Assembly: GCA_025201765.1 (NCBI GenBank)
Contig: MU623404.1
Span: 1 to 64,000, forward strand
Origin: Daldinia sp. FL1419
Taxonomy: Eukaryota > Ascomycota > Sordariomycetes > Xylariales > Hypoxylaceae
Length of the DNA stretch: 64,000 nucleotides
Direction of reading: 5' to 3'
Under the pieces are notes generated by a model. That model made no database searches. It worked only from the letters and a program-made list of their open reading frames with translations, and was not told where the DNA came from. The position numbers were made by a program, and so were the translations under genes. The number at the start of each line of letters is the position of its first letter. The stretch's first letter is position 1. This document shows positions 21,620 through 33,317 of this stretch, piece after piece.

Positions 21620-24600
21620 CTACGCCTCTTTCTTGGCTTTTGCTACCTCATCCGCCGTCTTTTGGATGAAGAATTGCCTTTCAATGGCCTTGAGAACTTC
21701 ATCGATGATACTATGACATGTTAGAATTGCCCGTGTCTGACTTATAATCAAGGAGGCTAACTTACATTACGGGGGCGCTGATAATCAAGACAGCCTTCCA
21801 TTCGTTCCAGTTCAGAGGCAGAATAGAGAATAAGCTCTGGAGGAAAGGCGTGTAGAGGAGTGCAAAGTGAAGTGCCATCGACAAAGTAATAGCGTAGACC
21901 AGCATCATGTTCTCCCATAGGGGAAGGGTTAGTAAGGACTCGCTGGATGATAGAGCGTTCATGGCGTTCAGCATCTCGATGACGACGAGGATAGAGAGCG
22001 AAACGGTCGAGGCTGCCTTGGACATCTCGTTACCAAACATTTCACATCCGACTTCCGAAAACTCGGTGGAGCATCGGTGGAAGTGGGAAAGCTGGTAGAA
22101 GTTGATTTGAGGACCTTCGGGGTTGTACATGAACCACCAGGCATATCCGGCAACAGTCGCGATACCGACGTAGGCACCAATGACCAAGTATCTGAAAAAG
22201 AGCCAGCCGCCAATGAGCGCCTCGTCTCGCTTTCGCGGTTGTCTCTTCATAATGTCGTGATCAGGAGGGTTGAAGGACAAAGCGGTTGCAGGTAGACCGT
22301 CGGTAACGAGGTTGACCCATAATAATTGAACAGGAATAAGAGCTTCTGGCATACCCAGGGCAGCGGTAAGGAAAATTGAGACGACCTCACCAATGTTCGA
22401 GGAAATAAGGTAGCGGATGAACTGTTGTGTGTTGTTGTAGATAGATCGGCCTTCTTCGATAGCAACCTCGATAGTAGCGAAGTTATCATCAGCAAGAACC
22501 ATATCAGCAGCCAGTTTAGAAACGTCTGTGCCGGATCCCATCGCAACACCAATATCCGATTTCTTGAGAGCAGGGGCGTCGTTGACACCGTCTCCGGTCA
22601 TGGCTACAACCTCACCAAGGGACTGAAGGAGATCAACCAGTTTCGACTTGTGGCTAGGCTCAACACGTGAGAAGAGAGACGCATGTTTCGCTGCTTCTAG
22701 TTGCTCGCTTGGGCTTAGGTTATCAAATTCTCGGCCGGTGAAACTCTTACCCTTAAGATCTTCGTCTTCTCCAAAGACTCCGATTTGACGACAGATGCTC
22801 TCGGCGGTGTTGCGGTTGTCACCCGTGATAACGATAACCCTGATACCAGCGTCCTTGCATTTCTTGATAGCGCCGGGGACTTCCGGTCGAGGAGGATCCA
22901 GCATGCCGACAAGGCCTAATAGGGTAAGGTTCTGTTCCAGTTGGGCGTATTGAGCCGTAGACTTAGCATTGTGAAGTAAGGGGTTGGATCCGACGTCGTC
23001 TAAGCTAGCAAGAGCAATAACTCGTAGTCCACGGTTACCGTATTCGACGACTTCCTTCAATAGTAGATCACGGAGCTTGTTGTCGATACGGACCCGTTTG
23101 CCATTAGCACCAACCAGGGTAAACGCGCAACGTTCGATAATGGATTCAGGTGCACCCTTAACGAGGAGTTTTTGCTGGTTTCCGGCTTGGACGAGGACAG
23201 ACATACTTTTCCGGTCGCGGGAGAATTCATACGTAGCAAGTCGAGGGAACTTGGATTCATACCAGCCGCTAGCATGGTGGACACTGTCCTCGGGTCTCGA
23301 GTTTGGAGGCGCACATGGTCCAATCTTTTCAGCGAGGGCCCTCAAAGCTCCTTCGGTAGGCTCTCCAACGTTAGAGAAAGCATTGGATCGAGCATCATAT
23401 ACGAGCCTAGCGTCGTTGCAAAGAGCAGCAACCTCGTTCATTTGGCGGATTGTGCTAGAGATTTGAGCTAGATCCCTGACGACTTTGTCCTTGTGCTTGA
23501 TGTCTCCTTTCGGCGCAAACGTAGTACCTTCAACGTCAAGTTCTTCTAAGTCGGTGCCGTCTTCGTTGATGTAAACGACCTTGCTTACGCTCATCTGGTT
23601 CGTGGTAAGAGTGCCGGTCTTGTCAGAGCAGATAACACTGCAGCTACCTAGGGTTTCCACGGACGGCAGGCTTCGGACGACAGCATTCTTGGCAGCCATC
23701 TTACGGGTTCCCAAAGCTAAACATGTTGTAATAACCACAGCAAGACCTTCGGGGATAGCTGCAACGCCGAGGGAGACGGCGATCTTCAAGTAGTAAATGG
23801 CGCCCTTGGTCCAGTTCCCGTGACTCGGGTCCGCGAAGTTGGGGATGTTGATCAGCCATACGAGAATGCAGATAACCGTAATAACCTTTGCCAAGGAGTC
23901 ACCGAAATCGTTGAGTTTCTGCTTGAGGGGAGTTGGCTCGGAAATCTGCGCCGTGATACTCTCGTGAATGTCGCCAATCGCAGTATTCGATCCAGTCAAA
24001 ACCACAATCGCCTTAGCACGTCCAGTCACGACGGTTGTTCCCGAGAAGAGCATATTGACCTGGTCCTGAAGAACCGCCTTCTCGTCTTTTACAACCACGG
24101 CGTCATCCTTGCCCACGCTTTCACTTTCTCCGGTCAAGATAGCCTGGTCCACGGCGAAACTGTTGCTTTCGATCGAAATAACGCGGCAATCGGCAGGAAC
24201 CCTGTCACCAACAGACACCGCGATGATGTCGCCAGGAACCAATTCATCAGCCTTAATCCGGGAGACATGTCCATTATTCCTGACCACACTGGCGACGTTC
24301 GCAGAGTATTCTTGGAGCGCAGCGATCGCCTTCTCGGCGCTGCTTTCTTGGGAAACACCGACGACCGCATTGAGTACGAGGATGGTAAGAATCTAACAAC
24401 CGATTGGATCAGCTTCTTGGGTCGCAAAGATATGAAGTGGGTAATAGATAAACTTACAACCAAAGGATCGACAAATGCGCTCCAGCCACTTTCTTCGTCC
24501 TCGAAGAGAGCCAAGACAAAAGACACAGCCGCAGATCCTAAGAGTATTAAAACCAATTGATCTTTGAATTGCTCAAGAATAAGCTCCCACAAGGGCGTCG

Positions 24601-24800
24601 GCGGTTCTTCTGGGATAGCTACGCTAGGTTAGCATATACGCCGACTTGGCTATTTTCTAAAGTTGGGAACGGCGCAACTTACAGTTCTTGCCATGTTTAT
24701 TTCGCAATTCAGTAACTTGTTCATCTGTAAGGCCAGCCTTTGGGTCTACCTGAAAGGCGGCTAGGACCTCGTCTGTAGGTTTCGCGAAGGCACTCTCCAT
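21620..24800 (-). CDS. nca-1: SERCA-type P2A calcium-transporting ATPase
   Basis: Four exons on the minus strand, 24800-24683, 24618-24458, 24392-21766 and 21710-21620, give 998 residues. The N-terminus is MESAFAKPTDEVLAAFQVDP. Motifs seen: ILTGES (actuator loop, near residue 180), AAIPEGLA (ion-binding TM4, about 307), CSDKTGTLTTNQ with the phosphorylated Asp at about 350, and MTGDGVNDAPALKKSDIG (hinge). NLVTDGLPATALSFNPPD is the TM6 region. Numbering nearly equals animal SERCA, so the pump appears complete. It should load Ca2+ into ER-type stores using ATP, as Neurospora NCA-1 does. The last intron separates a short C-terminal exon ending VAKAKKEA. All P-type catalytic residues I looked for are intact. 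Confidence 0.97.
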
Positions 24801-26027
24801 GACAGCAGCCTACGAAGATGGCGGGACGATGCCGCAGTATATCTCTTTTCTTTTCTGGCGAGAAAGCCAAGCCAAATGCAAGGGGATATATAGATTGTTT
24901 ATAACTACCTATCAGCGAGCATCAAAAGCGAAAGTAACAAGTTCGACCAAGAACTTGAACCAGTTAGTGAGGTTGGTGATATGCGAATGTAGGTTTCGAG
25001 TATGCCTTTTAAAGATGCCACATCTCTTTTAGATATTCCCTAGTTTCGCTCTTGGAAATAACTGGCCAAAAGTCGCCACAGGAAAAAAACGAGGTTGCCA
25101 GAGTGTAAAACGAAGGATGTGCCGAAGCCGAAGTTAGGTAACTGGGTAACTTGTATAGATTATGGTGGAAAGAAATCGTCGCTCATGAGGTCGAATGTGG
25201 ACCTTCTACACGGCAACGTGTTCTCTCACTTTGCATTTAGCGACGTTCTAGGTGGCTTCTATCGCTGTTCGGCCCTGAACGGCCCTTGGACGGGCCCTGA
25301 GCTGCAGGCTCGCAAGGCCTGCAAAGCCTGCAAAGCCTGCAAGTTTGGTCACCAGGTGCGAGGCGCCGTGAGCCCCAATCCAATCCGACGCTAGTATCCC
25401 TGCCGCTAGACCATCTTAGGGTCCAGAAATCAATTTCGATTGGACAAGCTTCATGACTTGCATCATAAGCGCAGTACCTACATGTATGTACATATCCATG
25501 TACCTAACCTACTTCCTAAAATTGCAAAGACCAAGATAAACCTGGAGTTAAACGCACGGGTGGTCTAGATTTACTCTTGATTACCTCACATATTTACACT
25601 ACCTTGGTTTCCCGTGTGTTCCATAGGTATGGATGTTGATACAAGATACCTATGTTAGTAAACTGTCATACTGATGAATTGTACGCCAGGTAAGTCAAAT
25701 ATCTTTGCTTAACCATATAGTTATCGGGTTGGTAGCACATCTTCGTATTGCACAAGCGTCTAAAAACGGCGGAACATCTATGTACGTAATACCTGTAGAC
25801 TGCAATTCCTTCTCATATAACTGTCTATTTGGGGAGTTGCTATCTAGAAAGCTGCAAATGCAGCTATGCATCTGAAATCAAAGGCCATGAAAGGTTATCG
25901 ACCCCAACCCAGAGCGTGCGCAGCCGTTCTGCATTAGCTCGCACACGCAGCCCCTTATCCTTTCCGAACTCAAAGTATTACCATAACCCTCGTTGTCCAC
26001 CAAGCGTGCCCTCTCGTCGTAACTCGT
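24801..26027. other. intergenic region
   Basis: Upstream region of the Ca2+-ATPase gene and 3' flank of the Ran gene. It holds a 9-bp tandem repeat at 25312-25342 and scattered TAGGTA micro-repeats. No gene supported. Confidence 0.55.
25312..25342. repeat. 9-bp tandem repeat
   Basis: Three units of GCAA(A/G)GCCT in tandem plus a partial fourth. Confidence 0.8.
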
Positions 26028-27008
26028 TTACAAGTCATCGTCCTCATCCTCACCAGGTAGGGGCTGCTGGGCAGCGCTGTCCATCTCCTCCTGGTATTGC
26101 TTGAGAAGCGCCTCATCAACCACAGCAGTGGGGGGTGCTAGAGCAGGGGCGGCGACGAATTCCTATTCATGTTAGTCATATTATATTATATTAATATCAA
26201 TAGGACAAGGTAAACTTACCAGTTGAGGGTTGCCAACGAGCTTGCGGGCCAACCAGAGGAAGGGCTTCTCGAAGTTGTAGTTGGACTTGGCGGAGATATC
26301 GTAGTACTGAAGGTTCTTCTTTCGGTGGAATGTAATAGTCTTGGCCTTGACCTTGCGTTCCTTGACATCGACCTTGTTACCGCACAGGACGATAGGAATG
26401 TTCTCACAAACACGGACAAGATCACCTGTAACACAATTGTTAGCCAATACGAAAATAAGAGAGGAGAAAGGTGTCTGTTCCGCTTACGGTGCCAGTTCGG
26501 GACGTTCTTGTATGTAATTCGGGAGGTCACGTCGAACATGATAATTCCACATTGTCCGTTGATATAGTAGCCATCACGAAGACCACCAAACTTCTCTTGG
26601 CCAGCAGTATCCCAGACGTCGAAAGTGATGTTACCGAAATTCTAATAATTGTTAGATGGTTTGCGCTAGATAGGGCGGGTGCGAAAGGGCAGAGCGAAAG
26701 CTAATCCGACTTACGGTCGTGAAGCCGAGCGGGTGGACCTCAACACCAAGGGTGGCCATGTACTTCTTCTCGAATTCACCGGTCAAATGTCGCTTGACGA
26801 AGGTGGTCTAATTATCACGGTCAGTGGCATGGTCTTCAAAATCAAGAGTAAAGGCGGGGCAAATTATGCGCAGGGCAGCACATAACAAACCAAACGCAAC
26901 ATATAGCCGATAGTATGTTTGTAATGTTTAACGGATGAGGATATTTACCTTTCCAGTACCGCCATCGCCGACGAGGACGAGCTTGAAGGTGGGCGTCTCG
27001 GTAGCCAT
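26028..27008 (-). CDS. GSP1: Ran GTPase
   Basis: Five exons on the minus strand: 27008-26949, 26807-26715, 26641-26488, 26425-26220 and 26162-26028, giving 215 residues. G-box motifs are intact: GDGGTGKT (P-loop, split by intron 1 after GTGK), DTAGQEKFGGLRDGYY (switch II), CGNKVDVKERKVKAK and SAKSNYNFEKPF. The C-terminus is the acidic Ran tail ending EDEDDDL, which distinguishes Ran from other small GTPases; there is no prenylation site. Ran drives nucleocytoplasmic transport and spindle and nuclear-envelope assembly. Every intron uses GTAAGT-like donors (GTAAAT in intron 1) and TAG/CAG acceptors. Confidence 0.97.
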
Positions 27009-28472
27009 TGTGGAATCTTCTGTCGATGTGAGGTAAACAGATGATGGGGAAAACTAAGCTCAGCGTTAGTGGGGGATAACTAAATATTAGAAGGAAAAAA
27101 GTCAAAATTTGCAAATTTCAGGCCCGATATAAATTGTTGAAGATATATCGAGGAGCGGAAGAACGTACTTGATGTTATCTCGAGAAGATGGTGAGAGGAT
27201 GATACGGGGGTGTTCGTAAAATGGTCGTTGAAATGATGAGCGGGCTAATGTTTTTTTGAGAGATTCCAGAGGCGGCGGGACCTGGCAAGAAGATCTAATA
27301 AGGTTGGGTTTCCTTCAGAAAAAAAAAATCGGGCGCACGGTTGCGGGGCAGCACGTGATCATCTGGGCATTAACGGAATGGGTGACAATGACGCACATTT
27401 GAGGTAGGGAAGGTTCCTCTCAAATGTACATAGTAGGTATTATTGACAACAAACCTCTACTTAGAATTACATTCTACCTAGGTTAGGTCTAATCAAAATG
27501 CAGCTTTCGATTGACTACAAGGCACAGTCAAAAGAAATCTCTGGCTTTATTCGATTGTATATATGTACCTACTTGAATACCCAGGTAGGTACGTACTCTG
27601 TGTACTGTACCTCATACCTATCTAGGTACACCCTACGCCCCAAGTCACAGTTTATATTGTCATTTTTACTATGCATTTGTTCTGGCATGCGCCTGCTACC
27701 TACCCTCTTGTCATTGAGGAACACAGTATTACAAATACATGGCAATAGGTACACGTCTAATACGCCAACCCTACGACCCCATGTAAACAAAGGTTTAGGA
27801 CTAGTACTATGGAATTTTGTACAGTGACACTTATCCATCACTTTCCATAGCAACCATCCAGCCTATGAAATTCATTTACAAGTAACATACCTAATCATAG
27901 TAACATTTAAATTTCCGATTGCTTCTTTTTAACCCACTCCAACCTGATAACCAAATTGCTTAAGAAAACCCTAGGTAATTACCTCTCAAGCTATTGGATT
28001 TATTTTGGGCGCAGAAGTTTAGGCAACTAACAAGGGAGTTGCGGCAAGCTCGCCGGATATTTAGGTAGGTAACTTCATGTAGTTGGTAACACATGAGCCC
28101 AACGATTCTTGTGTCTACGGCCCTGTTCAGTACAAGTAGACTGGGCATCGTTTAGGCTGGCCAAAGATTAAATCGCATCTCGTGAGCCTGTGCGATATAC
28201 GTTAATTTAAATGCCTCTTGACATATTTTTTCCAAATCTGCCTAGCCGTGCCGTAAAGATACATAGCCGCATCTTTATGAATCATCAAAAAATTACCTAG
28301 GCAGAAAGGGACCGGTAATTATAAATCATATTTGTTTTTGTAGTCCATTAATACGGCCTCCTCCTCATCCGACACTGCCTCGGTGCAATGCAATAAAAAG
28401 GAAACATCCTATGTGGTAATACGTAGAAACAATGGTTTAATACCATCGGATATCATCGGATTATTGAACCAC
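27009..28472. other. intergenic region
   Basis: Promoter side of the Ran gene and 3' side of Nas2. It contains many TAGGTACCTA-type micro-repeats (27420-27625) and short A-rich tracts. No coding gene supported. Confidence 0.55.
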
Positions 28473-29382
28473 TTATAGGGGTAGGATATGACATCCCAAT
28501 AGACCTCTTCCTCCCCAATTTCGTCGTGGGACTAAATTCAACTGTAGTTCCTGGCTTCGATTTGATTCTATTCTGCGGGTTATCTTGACGAGTATTCTCT
28601 GCTATATTCGTACTCAAGTTAGCCTTATGCATAAATATTACGTCAATCATTCAAATTCTCGACGAGTTCAACCTACGCCTTCATTCCCTTGGACACATTC
28701 AGCGACTTTCTTGAGGCCATCGTGGTTCCCCTTATTAACGTAGCCGAAGTTTCGGATTTCATCTCCAGGCTTTAGACCGGCCGAATCTGCCGGACTGCCC
28801 GCAACGACACTGTTCACCTTCGCAAAAGGTTCGTCCAAGGTTACCGGTATGGAATCGCCCAACATTCCGGCAAGGTTCGTCGAAGCTGGCGCAACGTCAT
28901 CGGCATCTTGTATACTGGCAAAGTGTTCGTGGAGATGTTTCTCTATCGTATTGAGGAGGTCTTTATAATCATTTTTCAGATGGATGATTCGAGCACGGGT
29001 AGTGCGTACTATAAATAAATTAGCCCAAACCCAAGAGTATATTAATTAAACATCTATGGCAAGGAGCACCTACTTTGCGCGACGTCAATATCTGCCCGAG
29101 GAAACCCATCGGCCGTGGTCAGAGATGTTTCCATATTGACACCATGCTATAAGACGAGATCAGGATCGCCACAGTTAAAAAGAAAAGAAAAAAAGGACAG
29201 CGGTCACTAACCGAGTCGAGTACACCACTCAGCGCTTTTAATTCGGCTTCTAGATCGTCTTTCTTGGCCTGAAGTTCAGCAAACGAGAGATACTTGGCAT
29301 TCCCGTTTGCTAGCGGGCGGGATGAGGGTCCCGCAGGAACAGTAGGTGCGTGAATGTTATCCATTCTTAAGGGAAGTCCCAT
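28473..29382 (-). CDS. NAS2: 26S proteasome assembly chaperone Nas2 (PSMD9/p27)
   Basis: Four exons on the minus strand: 29382-29212, 29146-29074, 29008-28677 and 28598-28473, giving 233 residues. The N-terminal coiled coil contains LSFAELQAKKDDLEAELKAL and DGFPRADIDVAQIRTTRARI, the PSMD9 signature. A PDZ-like domain follows (FAKVNSVVAGSPADSAGLKPGDEI). The last exon supplies ILVKITRRIE and NLVPRRNWGGRGLLGCHILP, the conserved family C-terminus. Nas2 binds Rpt5 and helps assemble the proteasome base. Intron 3 (GTAGGT donor, GCTAAC branch, GCAG acceptor) is easily missed: reading through it gives a stop three codons later and loses the conserved tail. The start could also be the second Met (MDNIHA, 29364). 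Confidence 0.93.
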
Positions 29383-31806
29383 GATAATTGCAAATAGATC
29401 AACTCATCATATATTGAGTATTTTTAAGAAGAAGAAAGCGACACCTTCTCCTATGTGTATAAATATGTGCTTGGTTAAGATCCGAAGCTATGTAACTAGT
29501 TAGTTGAAGTCGAAGTGAAGTTTAGGCCCGCAAAGGGACGCGTCAAGTGGGATGGCGGGGTCAACCATGCATGTATACCTAGGTAGGTATTAAGTTAGGA
29601 GGTACATAGTACCTTGAGTAAGTGCATGCGAATGATAGTCCTCCCCGGGGTATATGAAGGCAGGACCTAATTAACTTAGAACCTTCAACATTTATTAGTA
29701 ATATTATTTTACATAGGTCATTAAGGTTCTATATTAATATACCTGAACGAGGGGCGCGGAACCTATCTCATAGGTACCTAGGTACTGCCAGTGTATCCTA
29801 CCTACCATAATGGCAGTGGGGGGGTTGTTACAACCATAATAAATCGAAATATTGTTTTATATTTGAATAACATTCTTTAACAAATATTTAAATATAACCA
29901 TTACAACAATTTTGAATTTTATAACAATTTTAAATTTTGTAATAATTATGTATTTTTTATTCTAAAGCTTTAATTGGTTTAAAAAGTGGGGCAAATCTAT
30001 TTTAAAATTCGAAAAATTTAAGGTTTTTTTTTTTTTTTGACTTTTTGACTTTTTAACTTTTTAATTAATTTAAATCCATGACCTTAAAGTTTTAAGTTTT
30101 TTTACGAATTTTACTTTTACGAATTACAAATTACAAATTACAATTTACGTCATTTACAATTAAGCTACTTTACATTACAATTTACTGAAAATTTAATTAA
30201 TTTTAACTATTATATATTTCAAATTCAAAAATATTTAAAAAATATTAAATTTTATATTTAATTAAATTAAATAAAATTAAATAAAATAATATTAATAATA
30301 TTATTATTTTTTTAAAAAAAATTATTAAATTATTAAAATTTTTATATATTCTAAAAATAAAATCATAATATTCTATTAAAACTATTTCGAAAATCTCAAC
30401 AGTTTTATATAATACAATGATTTTCAGCATTTGCAACAATCAATTTCGAACCTAAAAATTCAATTCAGATTTGGCCCCACTATTATTCAATTTCAACCAA
30501 TCAGAGGTTCTAAATCCCCAAAACATTTCATTAAATATAACGGTTTTAATTTTACAATGGTTGTTGAAAATACCCCTTTGCCACTATGGTAGGTATTAAG
30601 TCGGGCTACCTTAGTAGGTAAGTTCAGAATGTAGTTTATTAGGCAAGTACCTACGCATTTTTCGTTAGGGGATGTCCGACTTATAGTGCCGTATACGCCT
30701 CCATCTTATCTTATACCTACGAGATATATCCGTCTAATCGTCTAAGCTAGCAATGCAGTGGGACTTGTGCAGCTGTATGTTAACTAGTAGGAATTATAAA
30801 TGAAGAATCGTGGATATTTGCTGTTGTTATTTACTATAACTAGGTACCTAATTATTCAATATCTTACAAATTATGATTTATTATTATGATTAGGTAGTTA
30901 ATTAATCTAAGTTGGTGTTATAGCTCCTTCTTCCAAGCACATTTGCTTGAAATTCGATTTGATATTGGTTTTCATAACACGTAGAGTTATGAGTCTACCT
31001 TTGGGTAGATTTGCCATTGCTAAGACCCTATATACTTTCATATTCATCCCTTTGTCTGCAATTATACCGGTTTAGATCTGTAGATGTGTATAGTGTATAT
31101 TCCCAACCGCAATAGGTAGCGTGTACCTATGGAATCAATGGAACTTGCATTGGTTGTGACAGGTAGGCTGGGCTGTACCATCTACCTGGATATATGAGTA
31201 ATAATGATTTATAACTAGGTACCTATTACTTTTACGTACGGATCCGCACCGACCTGTATATATAAAATAGACTCAGTCAAAATGTTGTTTGCCTGTCAGC
31301 TAGCTAGCAGGGCTAGCTGCCTGTCCCTCGCCTCCCCTTAGCCCCTGCAGATCTAGCCTGGCGGATACGCGCAGGAAACAACTGGACGGTATCTCGCAGA
31401 AGAAGCATGCAATTTTAGCGAATCGTTGGCCTAATTAAGCTGTGATTTGCAACATGACTTTTACAAGTCCTACTTTCTTTAAATTCGTATTCAGCTCTTT
31501 CGGTAAGCCATGAAGGACGAGATTATAAACATAGGTACGTAATGAATAGGTAGATGCGCGGTGATATCTTGGCAGGGGAAACACCGCCTTAAGCTGATGT
31601 AGGATTTCACTTAAAGCAAGGTACTTTGCGCGTTGGATCCTTACCTTAGTATGGGTTATAAAGATGTAAAGATCGGGAACAACCTTATCTATTAAGATCC
31701 CCGAGGTCCTCAGTAACAAAACTCAACAACAAACCCAGCATATTCAACAGCTTCACAATTGCACACGGTCCAAACACCAATTGTACTTCAACGAACAAAC
31801 CACAAA
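29383..31806. other. AT-rich intergenic region with TIR element copy 1
   Basis: It contains the 789-bp AT-rich element at 29803-30591 (listed separately), flanked on both sides by TAGGTACCTA micro-repeats. The DNA is otherwise AT-rich and lacks supported genes. A 94-codon minus-strand frame at 31435-31719 has no recognisable features. Confidence 0.6.
29803..30591 (+). mobile_element. AT-rich TIR element, copy 1 (RIP-like decay)
   Basis: It begins TACCATAATGGCAGTGGGG and ends CCTTTGCCACTATGGTA, so the ends are imperfect inverted repeats (CCATA(A/G)TGGCA inside a flanking TA). The body is extremely AT-rich with a long poly-T run and no coding capacity. A second copy lies in opposite orientation at 50877-51658 with almost collinear sequence. 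Where I compared the copies, nearly all differences have A or T in this copy and G or C in the other. This fits a small TA-inserting DNA element (Tc1/mariner-like MITE) degraded by repeat-induced point mutation; the superfamily is inference. Confidence 0.8.
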
Positions 31807-32384
31807 ATGCACGTCCTCGCACTACTCAGCCTTTTAGCTGTACCGGTCACTTCAAAGGCCCTGAAATATGCCGTCCCCGTGAGCCTCAAGGCGACGGACT
31901 GCACATTTCCGGCCAATTATACGGTCTCTAATTTCACCATCTACACGGATAGATTCGATAGCGCCAAAAACAGCACTTGGTTTCTTTTCGATGATCCGAG
32001 TACAGGGATCAATACTAGCTGCAGTCGCAATTCGACCTCGAAGCTTAGCGGCTCTAACCGATGGCCTTGTGATAATTCAAACGTCGCATTCATCTACCAG
32101 ACGACTGGTATCGTAGGCCTGACCCTGATTGAAGCTGCGTGCCCCGGAAAGTACGTAAATTGCTTTTATGCTGGCTTGCTACCCAACGCGATGAAAATGC
32201 TCAGATTGCTAACTTCAAATACAGTGTTCCTCAATTCGAAGCTTCTGGTCTCGTAAGGCCGGACCTGGCGTGTACAAATTCCACAGTGGGAACCACGTGT
32301 GTAGCCAAGCAATCTCCCATTGCAGGAGACTTCTCTAGTTTTGAACCCGCGCCGCCGACTCCCAGCTCGCCGAGCGTCAGCTAG
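31807..32384 (+). CDS. small secreted six-cysteine protein
   Basis: Two exons, 31807-32150 and 32225-32384, with a 74-bp intron (GTACGT donor, TACAG acceptor), giving 167 residues. The N-terminus MHVLALLSLLAVPVTSKA is a signal peptide. The mature part has six Cys (in TDCTF, NTSCS, WPCDN, EAACPG, LACTN and TTCVA contexts) and several N-glycosylation sequons (NYT, NFT, NST). The tail is Pro/Ser-rich and there is no membrane anchor. The beta-rich pattern around FTIYTDRFDSAKNSTWF resembles AA1-like (Alt a 1-type) fungal secreted proteins, but I cannot confirm this. Such proteins are often host- or environment-facing. It is the nearest gene to the RIP-like element and is followed by a secreted lipase on the same strand. 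The ATG at 31807 is preferred because it opens the signal peptide. Confidence 0.8.
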
Positions 32385-33317
32385 GGAGAAATGCGATGTT
32401 GGTATGATTGAGGCCGCTTAGACACATAATTATCACATGAGCTCTTCGATGGAGTTGAAAAGTGGATTATTCACAAACGAGACAGATGGAGATGGAGCGC
32501 ATGGCTTAATCGGATATTCATACATGAACCAAACGGTGGCTAGAGCTAGTTAAGGTTAGTTAGATCAGAACAATAGTTTATGTAAAAATGTAATTGAGGC
32601 TCGAATGAAGATTCTTACTACTTGTGTAGCTTGATGCTTATATCTTTCATGCTTGATTGGCTTGCTGTTATGCGGAAGGTATGTCAGCAGGACTTTAATA
32701 GGAATAGGTAACTGGTTGAAGGCTTAACTATTCTGGTTTGGCGGTAGGTACCTAGGCATTACCTAAGTCCTGTACCAGCGATGCCCTAGAACGGGTATAC
32801 CCCGCGTTACCGACTGTTAATATGCTGTCTAGCAGTAGCTTCCCATTGGCTACAGCAGTCACCTACCTCGTCATTTCCTTGACGGGTCGACATATTAAGA
32901 ACCGTGTATGCGTTGGGTTGGGCAGGTGAACCCCAGCAATAGCCGGATCGCCGTGAAGCCAAGGGAAAGTTTGTCTCATCTGTCAATTTTATCAAGGTTA
33001 TCCCCCTTTTAGCCTTTGCTTTCACTTTAAACTTTCAAACCTCACATGGATTCCATGGATTCCATGGATTAATGAACTAGACCCTGCCGAAAGTATTGGC
33101 GCGATGCTTAATGAGCCCTTACAACGTCGACCAGGCGACTTAGAGTTTTGTTATTTTATATAATATCTAATAACCAGCTAAACTCCTCATTTGATCTCCC
33201 CTATCGTAGGCCACAGGCCTGTCTGCTCTAGGACATGGCTAATACCCAATTTCGATCTATCAAGTAGATGTTCTTAACACCACGAACCCGAAATCGATAC
33301 CAAGTCTCCCCTGTAGC
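32385..33317. other. intergenic region
   Basis: Spacer between the secreted protein gene and the lipase gene. A triplicated GGATTCCAT-type repeat lies at 33048-33070. No gene supported. Confidence 0.55.

Noticed and set aside
31435..31719. 94-codon minus-strand frame upstream of the secreted protein
   Set aside because: No recognisable motifs; located in a presumed promoter region.
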